Shown piece after piece: positions 1 through 7,612 of a stretch of DNA of 15,347 nt (its first letter is position 1; every line of letters starts with the position of its first letter). Both the position numbers and the translations under genes were made by a program. The stretch lies in NCBI GenBank assembly GCA_902464645.1, contig CABQKL010000045.1, positions 1-15,347 of the forward strand, in the 5' to 3' direction. This DNA is from an uncultured Collinsella sp. (GTDB lineage: Bacteria; Actinomycetota; Coriobacteriia; Coriobacteriales; Coriobacteriaceae). The notes beneath the pieces were generated by a model. It saw only the letters and a program-made list of their open reading frames with translations, did no database searches and was not told the origin of the DNA.

Positions 1-829
1 CAAGGCAGCCGCGCTTATGCTCAAGCACGTCGTCCTCATCGGAGCAGGTCGAAAGGCCACCCCAGGGTTCAACTGCCACAAAATCGCCCTCGGGCTTACT
101 CCACACAATGAGATACGGGAAGCCCTCGAAGCTCAGGCGAACACCCTTGTCCTCGCCCTTCTTGGAAAGCGTGACCTGACGACTCTCGAGTACGTCAAAG
201 ATGGTCTCCGCAAAATCGAAGAGCTCGTGCGACAAAGGCAGCGTCTTTCCCACCATGGGGTTCTTGGAGCGGTTGGTAACGTCAATCAAGCCAGTCGAAG
301 GGACAGCGGTGCAGAGCTCCGCAGCCTCGTCCTTCTCAAAGCGCAACTCGTAGTCCGTATAGGCCTCGCCCTCATCGAGCGGGCACCTAAAGCCGGGATG
401 GCCGCCGATAAAGAACGGCATGTCCTCGGTGCCCTCGTTGGTAACCTCATAGGAGACGCGCACGGCGGCGTCCTCGAGCGTATAGCGGGCGACAAGTTTA
501 AACGGATACGGATAATCGCTCAGCAGCGCGGCGTTATCCTCGGATGCCAGGCACATAGCCAGCTCGGTTGCGCTTTGGCTCAACAGCTTCCACTCCTGTT
601 TGCGCGCAAACCCATGGCGGGCGAGCTTCACATGATGTCCGGCAAACGTCATGGCGCTGTTATCGCGCAAACCTCCGCAAATCGGGAAGCAAATCGGTGC
701 CTGGCCGGACCACACGGCGGGATCGCCCTGCCACAAGTACTCGCGACCTCCAGCCTCAATCGAGGTAAACGAACCACCGGCCGTGGAGACCTTAATAGAA
801 ATCGAATCGTTGGAGAGAGCGTATTCCAT
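1..829 (-). CDS. Aldose 1-epimerase family protein (LacX-type), 3' end cut by window edge
   Basis: Reading the minus strand from the ATG at 829 gives 276 residues with no stop before the window edge, so the C-terminus is missing. Aldose 1-epimerases interconvert alpha and beta anomers of sugars in the cytoplasm. Family marks are visible in order: a glycine-rich N-terminal beta region, RHGFAR (residues 71-76), GGHPGF with the likely catalytic His144, and EPW with the likely catalytic Glu254. The EPWGGL context and overall spacing resemble the LacX subgroup more than classical GalM. An AAAGGA ribosome binding site lies 8-13 nt upstream of the ATG. The gene is divergent from the flavodoxin at 986. 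No sugar operon is visible on this side, so the substrate is unknown; it could act on a sugar other than galactose. Confidence 0.85.
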   Translation of the reverse strand, partial: MEYALSNDSISIKVSTAGGSFTSIEAGGREYLWQGDPAVWSGQAPICFPICGGLRDNSAMTFAGHHVKLARHGFARKQEWKLLSQSATELAMCLASEDNAALLSDYPYPFKLVARYTLEDAAVRVSYEVTNEGTEDMPFFIGGHPGFRCPLDEGEAYTDYELRFEKDEAAELCTAVPSTGLIDVTNRSKNPMVGKTLPLSHELFDFAETIFDVLESRQVTLSKKGEDKGVRLSFEGFPYLIVWSKPEGDFVAVEPWGGLSTCSDEDDVLEHKRGCL

Positions 830-985
830 TGTCCATCCTTTCGAACAACTGCTTTTTGCTCGCAAGAACCCGTCTCGGCCCTGACCAAAGGACAAACCCG
901 CACGTTCATCGATGCGTCCGGTTTCCCAGCCATGCAACGGGGTACCATACAGACATTGATGCAATTACAGCTGAAAGGCCTTCTT
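830..985. promoter_or_regulatory. Divergent intergenic region between epimerase and flavodoxin
   Basis: These 156 bp separate two divergently transcribed genes and must carry both promoters. The flavodoxin ribosome binding site AAAGG (974-978) and the epimerase site (837-842) are visible. The only -10-like hexamer I can point to for the flavodoxin is TACCAT (943-948), with a poor -35. I see no strong inverted repeat here. Confidence 0.4.
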
Positions 986-1570
986 ATGCGAACCATCATC
1001 CTTTATGCCTCACACCACCACGGCAATACGAAAAAGCTCGTGGACGCCATCGTCGAGGCGCACCCCGAGATCGATACCCTCGACGTGAAGTCACTCGGTA
1101 AAAACGAGTACCCCGACCTGCACGAATACCATCTGATCGGTGTCGCCACGGGCATCTATTACTCCGAGATCGACAAGGACATGGCACGCGTGCTCACGAA
1201 CGTGCTGCAGCCGCAGGACAAGGTGTTTGGCCTTATGACCTACGGCGGCAAAAACAAGTGGTACGGCAAGGATATCGATGGCATCTGCCGCATGAGGCAG
1301 GCCATCTTTATGGGTGTCTACGGCTGCCCAGGCTTTGATACGTGGGGGCCGTTCAAACTCACCGGCGGTGTCCAAAAGGGACACCCAACCGCTGAGGAAA
1401 TTAAGGGCGCTGTCGACTTCTTCGACAAGATCGAAGACGAGTACGGCGACATCATCGTCGAAGAGTATGCCAAGCGCGAGAAGCGTCTAGCCTACGAGAA
1501 GGAGCATCCTGCAGGAGGCCTGGTGGCCGGCGTCAAGCGCACGGCAAAGAAGATCGCTAACAAGCTGTAA
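986..1570 (+). CDS. Flavodoxin-domain protein
   Basis: This is the only plus-strand gene in the window (194 residues). Flavodoxins are small FMN proteins that carry electrons in the cytoplasm. The N-terminus MRTIILYASHHHGNTKKL has the beta-strand plus phosphate-binding loop (residues 1-17) expected for FMN binding, followed by alternating strands and helices. Aromatic residues around MTYGGKNKWYG (84-94) and CPGFDTWGPF (114-123) are candidates for the isoalloxazine contacts. The C-terminus (164-194) is basic and lysine-rich. The open frame runs upstream to position 17, but that part is antisense to the epimerase. I chose the ATG at 986 because the flavodoxin fold begins there and AAAGG lies 7 nt upstream. 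It is followed by a strong terminator and appears monocistronic. The redox partner is unknown. Confidence 0.88.
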   Translation: MRTIILYASHHHGNTKKLVDAIVEAHPEIDTLDVKSLGKNEYPDLHEYHLIGVATGIYYSEIDKDMARVLTNVLQPQDKVFGLMTYGGKNKWYGKDIDGICRMRQAIFMGVYGCPGFDTWGPFKLTGGVQKGHPTAEEIKGAVDFFDKIEDEYGDIIVEEYAKREKRLAYEKEHPAGGLVAGVKRTAKKIANKL

Positions 1571-1601
1571 CTGTAAAGGTGCTTTTGAGCGTTTAACCCA
1601 T

Positions 1602-1638
1602 ACGGCGGGTCCGAGCAGATTCGGGCCCGCCGTCTTTT
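1602..1638 (+). terminator. Rho-independent terminator of the flavodoxin gene
   Basis: A 13-bp stem (1602-1614 with 1621-1633, including one G-U wobble) encloses a 6-nt loop and is followed by TTTTT at 1634-1638. It lies 31 nt after the flavodoxin stop. The convergent nagA gene stops at 1646, so the hairpin may also stop minus-strand transcripts, but there is no T-run on that strand. Confidence 0.9.
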
Positions 1639-1645
1639 TCTATCG

Positions 1646-2815
1646 CTACTCGGTAAAGGCGTTGCCGACGCTCTGGCCGCCAACATACGTCTCGACGAGG
1701 GTGAGCTCATGGTCGAACACGACAAAGTCAGCGTCGCGACCCGGCATGATGCTGCCGCACTTATCCTCGATGTGCGCGGAGCGTGCCGGCACCTCAGTTG
1801 CCATGCGAATGGCGATATCGGCGCTGGCGATGCCCCAGTCGACGATGTTCTTGACGCCCTGGGCAAGCGTGAGCACCGAGCCGGCAATGCTCTTGCCGTC
1901 GGCGAGCCAGCACAGGTTGTCCTTCATGATGACGTCCATGCCACCACTGGTGTAGCTGCCCTCGGGCATGCCGCCGCAGCCCAGGCAGTCGGTGATGAGC
2001 ACCGTGTGCTGCCAGCCCTTTGCCTGCAGCAGTGCCTTGATGGCGGCAGGGTTTACGTGCTTGCCGTCACAGATGATCTCGGCGTAGGTCTCGGGCGTGG
2101 ACATGGCAGCGCCCACGACACCGGGCTCACGGTGATGCAGCCCGCGCTGGCCGTTATAGGTATGCGTAAAGCAGCTGGCACCGGCGTTGATGGCGGCGAT
2201 GCACTCATCGTAGGTGGCGTCGGAGTGACCGATGCTGGTCACCACACCCTTGGCGTTCAGAGCAGCCGCATAAGCAGCGGCACCGTCGCGCTCGGCCGCC
2301 ATGGCGCTCTTAACGATGCGACCGCCCGCAGCCTCCTGCCACTGATCGAAGACCTCCTCGGAGGGGTCGATAAGATAAGCGGGGTTCTGCGCGCCCACGT
2401 GCTTCATGGTAAAGAAGGGGCCCTCCAGATAGATGCCCTGAATGCGAGCACCGCAGAAGTCAGGGCCGCGACCCTCGTCCGCCTGGGCGATGGCGGCGCA
2501 GGCATCCTTGATCTGCTCGACGCCATCGGTGAACGTCGTGGGCAGCCAGCTGGTGGTACCGCGACGGGCGAGCTCGGTCGAGCTGATATCAATGCCCTCG
2601 GGATCGTTATCGGTAGTCGAGTGGTTATAGAAGCCATGGATGTGAGTATCGACCATACCCGGTGCGATCCACGATCCCGTGTAGTCCTTGATCTCGCAGG
2701 AGGGCTCGTCGGCCTGCCAGGCGCCAAAGACGCCATCCTCGACCATAAGATAGCCGCCCAGTTGCGGGCCTGCCGGCAAGAAGAACTTGTCAGCCTTAAT
2801 TGCGTACGTGCTCAT
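1646..2815 (-). CDS. nagA: N-acetylglucosamine/N-acetylgalactosamine-6-phosphate deacetylase
   Basis: The 389-residue protein is a full-length amidohydrolase-family deacetylase that removes acetate from N-acetyl-hexosamine-6-phosphate in the cytoplasm. The metal and catalytic residues are all present: HIH (His58, His60), EGPF (Glu131), GHSDA (His197), THTYNG (His218) and ITD (Asp276), plus the substrate loop DGKH (250-253). A GTG at 2821 would add two residues, but its G is the last base of the AAGGAG ribosome binding site (2821-2826), so the ATG at 2815, five bases further on, is the real start. The partner agaS just upstream suggests GalNAc-6-phosphate (AgaA role), although the fold alone cannot separate this from GlcNAc-6-phosphate. 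A terminator separates it from agaS, so it probably has its own promoter. Confidence 0.93.
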   Translation of the reverse strand: MSTYAIKADKFFLPAGPQLGGYLMVEDGVFGAWQADEPSCEIKDYTGSWIAPGMVDTHIHGFYNHSTTDNDPEGIDISSTELARRGTTSWLPTTFTDGVEQIKDACAAIAQADEGRGPDFCGARIQGIYLEGPFFTMKHVGAQNPAYLIDPSEEVFDQWQEAAGGRIVKSAMAAERDGAAAYAAALNAKGVVTSIGHSDATYDECIAAINAGASCFTHTYNGQRGLHHREPGVVGAAMSTPETYAEIICDGKHVNPAAIKALLQAKGWQHTVLITDCLGCGGMPEGSYTSGGMDVIMKDNLCWLADGKSIAGSVLTLAQGVKNIVDWGIASADIAIRMATEVPARSAHIEDKCGSIMPGRDADFVVFDHELTLVETYVGGQSVGNAFTE

Positions 2816-2854
2816 ATGCACTCCTTGCTTCTAAAGCAGTTGACTGTAGTGATG

Positions 2855-2860
2855 CTTATA
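2855..2860 (-). promoter_or_regulatory. Candidate -10 box of nagA
   Basis: On the minus strand TATAAG lies 40 nt before the nagA ATG, inside the short gap between the agaS terminator and nagA. No good -35 is present at 17 bp; the region there is the T-run of the terminator. The preceding bases CTGGGTATAA are loosely similar to the CTGGTAGTAA operator found elsewhere in the locus. Weak evidence. Confidence 0.35.
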
Positions 2861-2872
2861 CCCAGCTCACGT

Positions 2873-2914
2873 AAAACAAAAAGCGCCCGCCCGCCGTTAT
2901 GAGCGGACGGGCGC
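2873..2914 (-). terminator. Rho-independent terminator after agaS
   Basis: A 12-bp GC-rich stem (2883-2894 with 2903-2914, one G-U wobble on the transcript) with an 8-nt loop is followed on the minus strand by TTTTTGTTTT. It lies 19 nt after the agaS stop and upstream of nagA. It should end or reduce agaS transcription before nagA. Confidence 0.9.
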
Positions 2915-2932
2915 CCTTACAGGGGGACGCGA

Positions 2933-4099
2933 TTAAGCGGTGAAGGGGTGAATCGTCACGCCCTTAACCACGCGGTTGACCGTGCCGGTGGGGCTCGGCG
3001 TATCGGGCGTGTTGCCCACGCGCACGGAGTTGAGCAGGCTGATAGCCTGGGCAAACATCACGAACGGCAGGGCAAGGTAGCCCTCGGGAAGCGCCTCGTA
3101 GCCCTTAAAGGTGAAGGACTCGCCCTCGTAGACGGTAGCGCCATCCTGCTGAACGGCAACGGTGTGCTGAGCGATCTTGTCGCCACCGATCTCGTTGAGG
3201 ATGTCGATGTCGTACTGACGGGTGTAGGCGTCGTTGTTGACGAACACGAAGACGAGCGTCTTATCGTCGACGAAGGACTTAGGTCCGTGACGATAGCCCA
3301 TGGAGGTGTCGTAGGAAGTAGCAACCAGACCGTGAGCGAGCTCGAGGATCTTGAGCTGGCTCTCCTGGGCAAGGCCACCGAAGGAGCCAGAACCCAAGTA
3401 GGTCACGCGGTTGAAATCGCCAGCGAGGTAAACGGCGATCTCGGGCTCACGGGAGATGACCTCCTCGCCCATCTTGGCGATGGTCTCGACCCACTCGGCC
3501 TTCTGCTCGTCAGAGGCAGTGTCGAAAATAAGGGTGGAGAGCAGGGTCATGCAGGAATAAGAACCGGTCATGGCGAAGCCCTTGTCGTTGGCGCGCGGAA
3601 TGAGCAGCGTCAGCGCGTTGGGATCATCGGCAGACTCGACGGCGAGCTTGCCCTCGGGAGCGCAGGTGATGTTGAGGAACTTAACGTTGTGGACGAGCTC
3701 CTTGGCAACGGCAACGGCGGCAAGGCTCTCGGGGCTGTTGCCAGAGCGGGCAAAGGAAACCACGAGCGTGGGATCCTCGGCGCGCAGGAAGTCGCGCGGG
3801 GCGCTCACGATGTCGGTCGTGGCGATGGGCTTAAAGTCGTAGAGATCAGTGTTGCCAGCGTGACGCAGGTACGGGGCGCAGGTATCGCCAACGTAGTCGG
3901 ACGTACCGGCACCGGTGAAGACAACGGACAGACGACCCTCGCCCATAGCGCGAGCCTCGGCCAGGAAGGCCTCGATGGCCTCCTTGTTCTCGCGATAGAT
4001 GTTGAGCGTATCACGCCAAAGCTCGGGCTGCTGAGCAATCTCGGCCGTGGTGATCTGGGCGCCGAGCTCGGTGAGCTCCTCGACACTCTTCTCGAACAT
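2933..4099 (-). CDS. agaS: AgaS-type SIS-domain galactosamine-6-phosphate deaminase/isomerase
   Basis: The 388-residue protein has two sugar isomerase (SIS) domains and is the size of E. coli AgaS. The family converts galactosamine-6-phosphate to tagatose-6-phosphate plus ammonia in the cytoplasm. SIS domain 1 covers about residues 45-195, with FTGAGTSDYVG (61-71) and the phosphate loop SFARSGNSPES (115-125). SIS domain 2 covers about 220-360, with YLGSGSFGG (234-242), Glu246 and GYRHGPKS (268-275). The C-terminal RVGNTPDTPSPTGTVNRVV (360-378) is characteristic of AgaS and sets it apart from GlmS-like SIS proteins. The ATG at 4099 is preceded by GAGAGAGG. The gene follows the GntR gene but has its own promoter and operator, and ends at a terminator before nagA. 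Confidence 0.92.
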   Translation of the reverse strand: MFEKSVEELTELGAQITTAEIAQQPELWRDTLNIYRENKEAIEAFLAEARAMGEGRLSVVFTGAGTSDYVGDTCAPYLRHAGNTDLYDFKPIATTDIVSAPRDFLRAEDPTLVVSFARSGNSPESLAAVAVAKELVHNVKFLNITCAPEGKLAVESADDPNALTLLIPRANDKGFAMTGSYSCMTLLSTLIFDTASDEQKAEWVETIAKMGEEVISREPEIAVYLAGDFNRVTYLGSGSFGGLAQESQLKILELAHGLVATSYDTSMGYRHGPKSFVDDKTLVFVFVNNDAYTRQYDIDILNEIGGDKIAQHTVAVQQDGATVYEGESFTFKGYEALPEGYLALPFVMFAQAISLLNSVRVGNTPDTPSPTGTVNRVVKGVTIHPFTA

Positions 4100-4138
4100 T
4101 TCTAATACCTCTCTCTAGAAGTAATCCTCTGACGTGCA

Positions 4139-4144
4139 ATTATA
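4139..4144 (-). promoter_or_regulatory. Promoter -10 of agaS
   Basis: A perfect TATAAT on the minus strand lies 40 nt upstream of the agaS ATG, predicting transcription start near 4132. The -35 position falls inside the palindromic operator at 4161-4174 and is itself poor (TACCAG). This suggests either repression by occlusion or a need for an activator. Confidence 0.7.
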
Positions 4145-4150
4145 CACTTC

Positions 4151-4177
4151 GGTTGGTTATCTGGTAGTAACCAGTTA
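4151..4177. promoter_or_regulatory. GntR-type operator at the agaS promoter
   Basis: CTGGTAGTAACCAG (4161-4174) is an inverted repeat CTGGT/ACCAG around a 4-bp centre. Flanking GGTTA (4155-4159) pairs with TAACC (4168-4172), so half-sites overlap. The layout fits operators of the HutC/UTRA branch of GntR regulators. The adjacent GntR gene is the obvious candidate to bind it. The same core recurs upstream of the PTS operon at 8454-8467. Confidence 0.7.
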
Positions 4178-4213
4178 AATGCAAAGAATCACCATATGGA
4201 AACGATGCGAGCA

Positions 4214-4945
4214 CTAGTTACTGCGCTGGTGGTAAACCTTGTATTTAAACTGATCGGCACGAGCAACCGAGAGTGTGTACTCCACTACCTCGTTTGACTC
4301 GTTATACGTAGTCCTGACCAAATCGAGCACAGGCGAGCCCTCGACAATTCCCAAAAGGTGAGCATCGGTGGGACGGGCTATGCTCGCATAGAACTCCTCT
4401 TCGGCCACGCGAATCTTTTGCTGAAAGTCCTGCTCAATCACATCGTAAAGCGGCTTACGCTCCAGCAGCGGTCGCTTTAGGGACAGAAATTGACGAACCG
4501 GTAGATAGCTGCGTTCGACCATCATGGGCATGTTGTCGGCAGAACGAAGGCGCTTGAGCTTAAAAATGCGATCACCGATGCGCAATCCCATATGCTCGGC
4601 CAGATTCTTATCGGCCTCCATCTCGCAAAACTCGAGAATCGTGGTCTCGGGTTCTCGACCCATCGCGCGCATCTGCTCGGTAAAGCTGTAGGACTGCATA
4701 AGATTGGTTGCTTTTGCCGAACGGTCGGTCACAAAGGTACCGCGACCGTGCTGCCGAACCACCAGTCCTAAACGCTCCAGTTCCTGCAGAGCCAGGCGTA
4801 CCGTAGTGCGCGAGAGACCATAGCGCTCCGAAAGTTCGCGCTCGGAAGGAATCATGTCACCGGCGCGATATTCATGGTCAATCTTTTCGGTCAGAATATC
4901 GACCAGCTGATCGTACAGCGGTTGCTTACGCGCTCCGATCGCCAT
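4214..4945 (-). CDS. GntR-family (HutC/UTRA) transcriptional regulator
   Basis: The 243-residue protein has a winged helix-turn-helix at residues 10-74, with the signature PSERELSERYGLSRTTVR (33-50) and the wing GRGTFV (67-72). A UTRA ligand-binding domain covers about 90-236. UTRA regulators of this length usually sense phosphorylated sugars and control their uptake and breakdown genes; NagR and DasR are examples. The ATG at 4945 follows GGGAGG closely. The gene lies between the PTS operon, whose terminator is at 5031-5064, and agaS. CTGGT/ACCAG palindromes occur at both flanking promoters but not before this gene, so I infer it controls both units with an amino-sugar phosphate as the likely effector. 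Whether it represses or activates cannot be read from sequence. Confidence 0.9.
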   Translation of the reverse strand: MAIGARKQPLYDQLVDILTEKIDHEYRAGDMIPSERELSERYGLSRTTVRLALQELERLGLVVRQHGRGTFVTDRSAKATNLMQSYSFTEQMRAMGREPETTILEFCEMEADKNLAEHMGLRIGDRIFKLKRLRSADNMPMMVERSYLPVRQFLSLKRPLLERKPLYDVIEQDFQQKIRVAEEEFYASIARPTDAHLLGIVEGSPVLDLVRTTYNESNEVVEYTLSVARADQFKYKVYHQRSN

Positions 4946-5026
4946 CCTATCCTCCCTTTTGCTCGAATTCGGCTAACTACCTAGGGCGTTATGCATTATC
5001 TGTCTGCCACACCCGAATCATTAAGA

Positions 5027-5066
5027 AAACAAAAGCCGCGCGCTCTTTCGAGCACGCGGCTTTTAA
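5027..5066 (-). terminator. Terminator of the PTS operon
   Basis: A 15-bp stem (5031-5045 with 5050-5064, one G-U pair) closes a TTTC loop. A-rich and T-rich sides make it able to work in both directions; on the minus strand it ends in TTTTGTTTTC. It lies about 65 nt after the IID stop and isolates the PTS operon from the GntR gene. A weaker GGGGTGTG/CACACCCC hairpin (5089-5096 with 5110-5117) lies between the IID stop and this terminator. Confidence 0.92.
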
Positions 5067-5130
5067 CATACACATGGCTTAAGGGGTCGGGGTGTGAGCC
5101 GCGTAGGGACACACCCCTCAAGCTAGAGCC

Positions 5131-6213
5131 TTACCAGATGCTCGGCCAGAGACCAAGCGGGCCAGCGCCCAGGATGCCAAGGACGAAGAGCAGGAGAATG
5201 CCCTTGGTCGGGGTCCAGCTATGCTTAGCGAACATGTAGTAAAGCAGCAGCGTAAGCATAAGCGGGACGAGCTTCGGGACGATGGTGTTGAGGGTGTCGG
5301 CAACAGAGAAGTTGACCGGATCCTCGGTAACGGTGCCGTAGGTCACGGACTCCATGCCGTTACCCAGATCGGTGACGCCGCACTCGACAGCGTTGCCGTC
5401 GGCATCGGAAGCGGTAAGGGCGTTGCCGTCCTTATCGGTCATGGCGATGGTACCGGCCTCAGCGGTCTCGGTATCGATGCCCTCCATACCGGTGAAGTTC
5501 TCGGCCTCCTTCTCGGAGACGATCACGGTAGTAGCGGAGAGACCACGGGTGGTGCCGTTGGGGATCTGGAGGTTGATCTGGGTGCCACCCATGGTGACGA
5601 CCAGGCAACCGACGACGAAGACGCCCATGATGGAAGCGGCACGCGTGAAGGCCTGCATGTTGGCGGTCAGAGCGTCAATAGCGCTGGTGCCAAGCTTGTA
5701 GGACCAGTTCATGAGCCAGAAGCGCAGAGCGAACTGGACGACGTTGAAGATCACCAGGAAGATGATCGGTGCAGCGGCGTTGCCGTTGATGGCCATGTTG
5801 GAGGTGATGCCGGCCGTGATAGGCACGAGCGTCAGCCAGAACAGGGCGTCACCGATACCACCGAGCGGGCCCATTGCGGCGACGCGGACGGCGCGGATCG
5901 TGGGGATGTCAACCTTGTTCTGCTCGAGCGAAAGCACGATGCCCATAACAAAGGTGACAAGGAACGGGTGGGTGTTGAAGAACTCCAGGTTGTGGCTCAT
6001 GGAAGCCGCGAGGTCGTTCTTGTTGGTGTGGATCTTCTCCAGACCGGGGATGATGGAGTAGAGCCAGCCAGCGGCCTGCATGCGCTCGTAGTTGAACGAT
6101 GCCTGCAGGAAGCAGGAGCGCCAAGCCATCTTGTTGAGGGTCTTCTGGTCGAGCTGCGGAGCAGGAGTGAGATCCTCGTAGTGCTCCGGGATCACATACT
6201 CATTAGATGCCAT
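5131..6213 (-). CDS. Mannose-family PTS component IID with long inserted loop
   Basis: The 360-residue membrane protein is the IID subunit that pairs with IIC to form the sugar channel. Family features are the N-terminal RSCFLQASFNYERMQAAGW (32-50), HPFLVTFVMGIVLSLEQ (82-98) and AMGPLGGIGDALFW (113-126), followed by hydrophobic segments near 128-167, 193-209, 309-327 and 337-355. IID proteins are usually about 260-300 residues. The excess comes from a hydrophilic acidic stretch at about 216-304, between two membrane segments. A GTG at 6246 would add 11 residues. I prefer the ATG at 6213 because a strong GGAGGTGA lies just upstream and MASNEY is a natural N-terminus. It overlaps the end of IIC by 11 nt, so translation is probably coupled. 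It resembles AgaE in role. Confidence 0.9.
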   Translation of the reverse strand: MASNEYVIPEHYEDLTPAPQLDQKTLNKMAWRSCFLQASFNYERMQAAGWLYSIIPGLEKIHTNKNDLAASMSHNLEFFNTHPFLVTFVMGIVLSLEQNKVDIPTIRAVRVAAMGPLGGIGDALFWLTLVPITAGITSNMAINGNAAAPIIFLVIFNVVQFALRFWLMNWSYKLGTSAIDALTANMQAFTRAASIMGVFVVGCLVVTMGGTQINLQIPNGTTRGLSATTVIVSEKEAENFTGMEGIDTETAEAGTIAMTDKDGNALTASDADGNAVECGVTDLGNGMESVTYGTVTEDPVNFSVADTLNTIVPKLVPLMLTLLLYYMFAKHSWTPTKGILLLFVLGILGAGPLGLWPSIW

Positions 6214-7003
6214 CTTCGAAGTCACCTCCGTCAGAAACAGCTGCACCCTTCAGCTCGGTCTGCTGCTGGAAGTCCCAGAAAGCGATGCCGAAGCCGATGA
6301 GAGCGAGGATGAGCAGAGCAGGGGTTGCCAGCGAATCGTTGGCAACGGTGATGAGCGCGAGGCCAAAGCCCATGAGGAAGAAGCCCCACATATCGCGGTT
6401 CATCATAACCTTGAGCAGGACGGCGAAGCCGACGAAGCGCATCATGCCGCCTGCAGCGGACAGACCGGTCTGCAGCCAAGTCGGGATGGCGGAAGCGATG
6501 GTCTGACCAATGGTAGCGCCAGCGATGAAGAACAGGGTGACGACGACAGCGAAGATCAGGCCGAGCAGAGCCATGGCGAAGTAGTTCAGGCGCTCGATGC
6601 CCTTGGTGTCCGCGTTATGAGCCATGTTATCGGCCGTGGACATAAGCGGGGACATAAGCGTGAAGACCAGGGTAACGCCGAGCTGACCAAGCAGGGCGAA
6701 CGGAATGGCAAGGCCGACTGCCGCGTTGGGCTCGAGATCCGTAGCGATAGCGAGAATGGCTGCCATGATGCCGCCGATGACGGCGTTAGGCGGCTGAGCG
6801 CCTCCGATCGGCATGTTGCCGATCGTCATGAGCTGATAGGTACCACCCACGAGAAGACCGGTGTTGAGGTCGCCAAGGATAAGACCGATGACGGCGCCGG
6901 TGACAATGGGCTGATAGAGAGACTCGAGGAAGTCAAACTGGTCGATTGCCGCGATGAACGTGACGACGAAGACCAGAGCGATCTGGATGATCGAGTATTC
7001 CAT
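6203..7003 (-). CDS. Mannose-family PTS component IIC
   Basis: The 266-residue integral membrane protein forms the sugar translocation path with IID. It has several hydrophobic segments (about 3-20, 32-57, 76-90, 95-117, 140-163, 185-200, 205-222 and 226-243). The motif GGAQPPNAVIGG (67-78) is typical of the mannose/sorbose family IIC subunits that include AgaW. Length is normal. The start at 7003 has an ideal GGAGGAG a few bases upstream. The C-terminus is acidic and ends DFEDGI. The gene lies between IIB and IID. Substrate cannot be read from the sequence; the neighbouring agaS and deacetylase genes favour N-acetylgalactosamine or galactosamine. Confidence 0.93.
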   Translation of the reverse strand: MEYSIIQIALVFVVTFIAAIDQFDFLESLYQPIVTGAVIGLILGDLNTGLLVGGTYQLMTIGNMPIGGAQPPNAVIGGIMAAILAIATDLEPNAAVGLAIPFALLGQLGVTLVFTLMSPLMSTADNMAHNADTKGIERLNYFAMALLGLIFAVVVTLFFIAGATIGQTIASAIPTWLQTGLSAAGGMMRFVGFAVLLKVMMNRDMWGFFLMGFGLALITVANDSLATPALLILALIGFGIAFWDFQQQTELKGAAVSDGGDFEDGI

Positions 7004-7055
7004 CTTGCTCCTCCTTTCAAAATGAATGTACGCACTTTGGATATCACGTACAGAA

Positions 7056-7077
7056 CGTCAGGGTTTCACTCCTGACA
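7056..7077 (-). other. Intercistronic hairpin between IIB and IIC
   Basis: The 90-nt gap between the IIB stop and the IIC start contains GTCAGG (7057-7062) paired with CCTGAC (7071-7076) around an 8-nt loop. No T-run follows. It may protect or separate parts of the PTS mRNA, or be chance. Confidence 0.4.
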
Positions 7078-7093
7078 ACGTGGATCACGAGGA

Positions 7094-7576
7094 TTACGAG
7101 AAGAGCTTGCTCGTGTCCTCAACAGGCGTGCTCGGAACGCGCCTGATCTCCAACTCCACCCCCAATTCCTGCAGCTCTTTAAACGCAGCGACATCCTCGT
7201 CGTTAACTGCGACGGAGGTGGCGACTTGGCGCTTTCCTTCCGACATGTGCATGTTGCCGATGTTTACCTTCTTTATAGGCACACCGCCCTTGACGAGCGT
7301 AAGCACGTCTTCCGGTGTTTCGGCCACGATGAAGATCTTCTGGCGCGGGCTCGCCTTGCCAATGACGTCGATGGTCTTCTGCAGGGAGAAGAAACGCGTA
7401 GCGACGCCGGCGGGAGCGGCCATCTTCATGAGGTTCTGGCGCATGGTGTTGGACGCCACGTCGTCGTTGGCGACGAGGATGAGGTTGGAGCCCAGAGTGG
7501 AGTTCCACTGGGTGGCAACCTGACCATGAACCAGTCGGTTATCGATGCGGGTAAGAAGAATGTTGGGTTCTGCCAT
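7094..7576 (-). CDS. Mannose-family PTS component IIB
   Basis: The 160-residue cytoplasmic protein carries the phosphoryl group from IIA to the incoming sugar. The signature RIDNRLVHGQVATQW (10-24) contains the phosphorylated histidine, His17. The remaining alpha/beta fold with KVNIGNMHMSEGKRQV (103-118) matches the mannose/sorbose family. Length is typical for a free-standing IIB, as in AgaV. The ATG at 7576 has AAAGGAA upstream. The gap to the yajC gene is 36 nt. Together with IIA, IIC and IID it makes a complete four-protein transporter. Confidence 0.94.
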   Translation of the reverse strand: MAEPNILLTRIDNRLVHGQVATQWNSTLGSNLILVANDDVASNTMRQNLMKMAAPAGVATRFFSLQKTIDVIGKASPRQKIFIVAETPEDVLTLVKGGVPIKKVNIGNMHMSEGKRQVATSVAVNDEDVAAFKELQELGVELEIRRVPSTPVEDTSKLFS

Positions 7577-7612
7577 GTTGATCAGCTTCCTTTCGTTATT
7601 TGCTGACGACAG

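Noticed and set aside
17..985. N-terminal extension of the flavodoxin frame by 323 codons
   Set aside because: The extension is antisense to the aldose epimerase; the flavodoxin fold and a ribosome binding site both place the start at 986.
1709..4105. Long plus-strand frames opposite nagA and agaS
   Set aside because: Both are mirror frames of genes with clear catalytic motifs and have no domain of their own.
4946..5026. GATAAT and CATAAC as promoter elements for the GntR gene
   Set aside because: Neither has an acceptable -35 at a normal distance, so the promoter could not be placed with confidence.
5221..6300. 359-codon plus-strand frame opposite IID
   Set aside because: Shadow of a membrane-protein gene; its product is a Gly/Asp/Val/His-rich sequence without motif.
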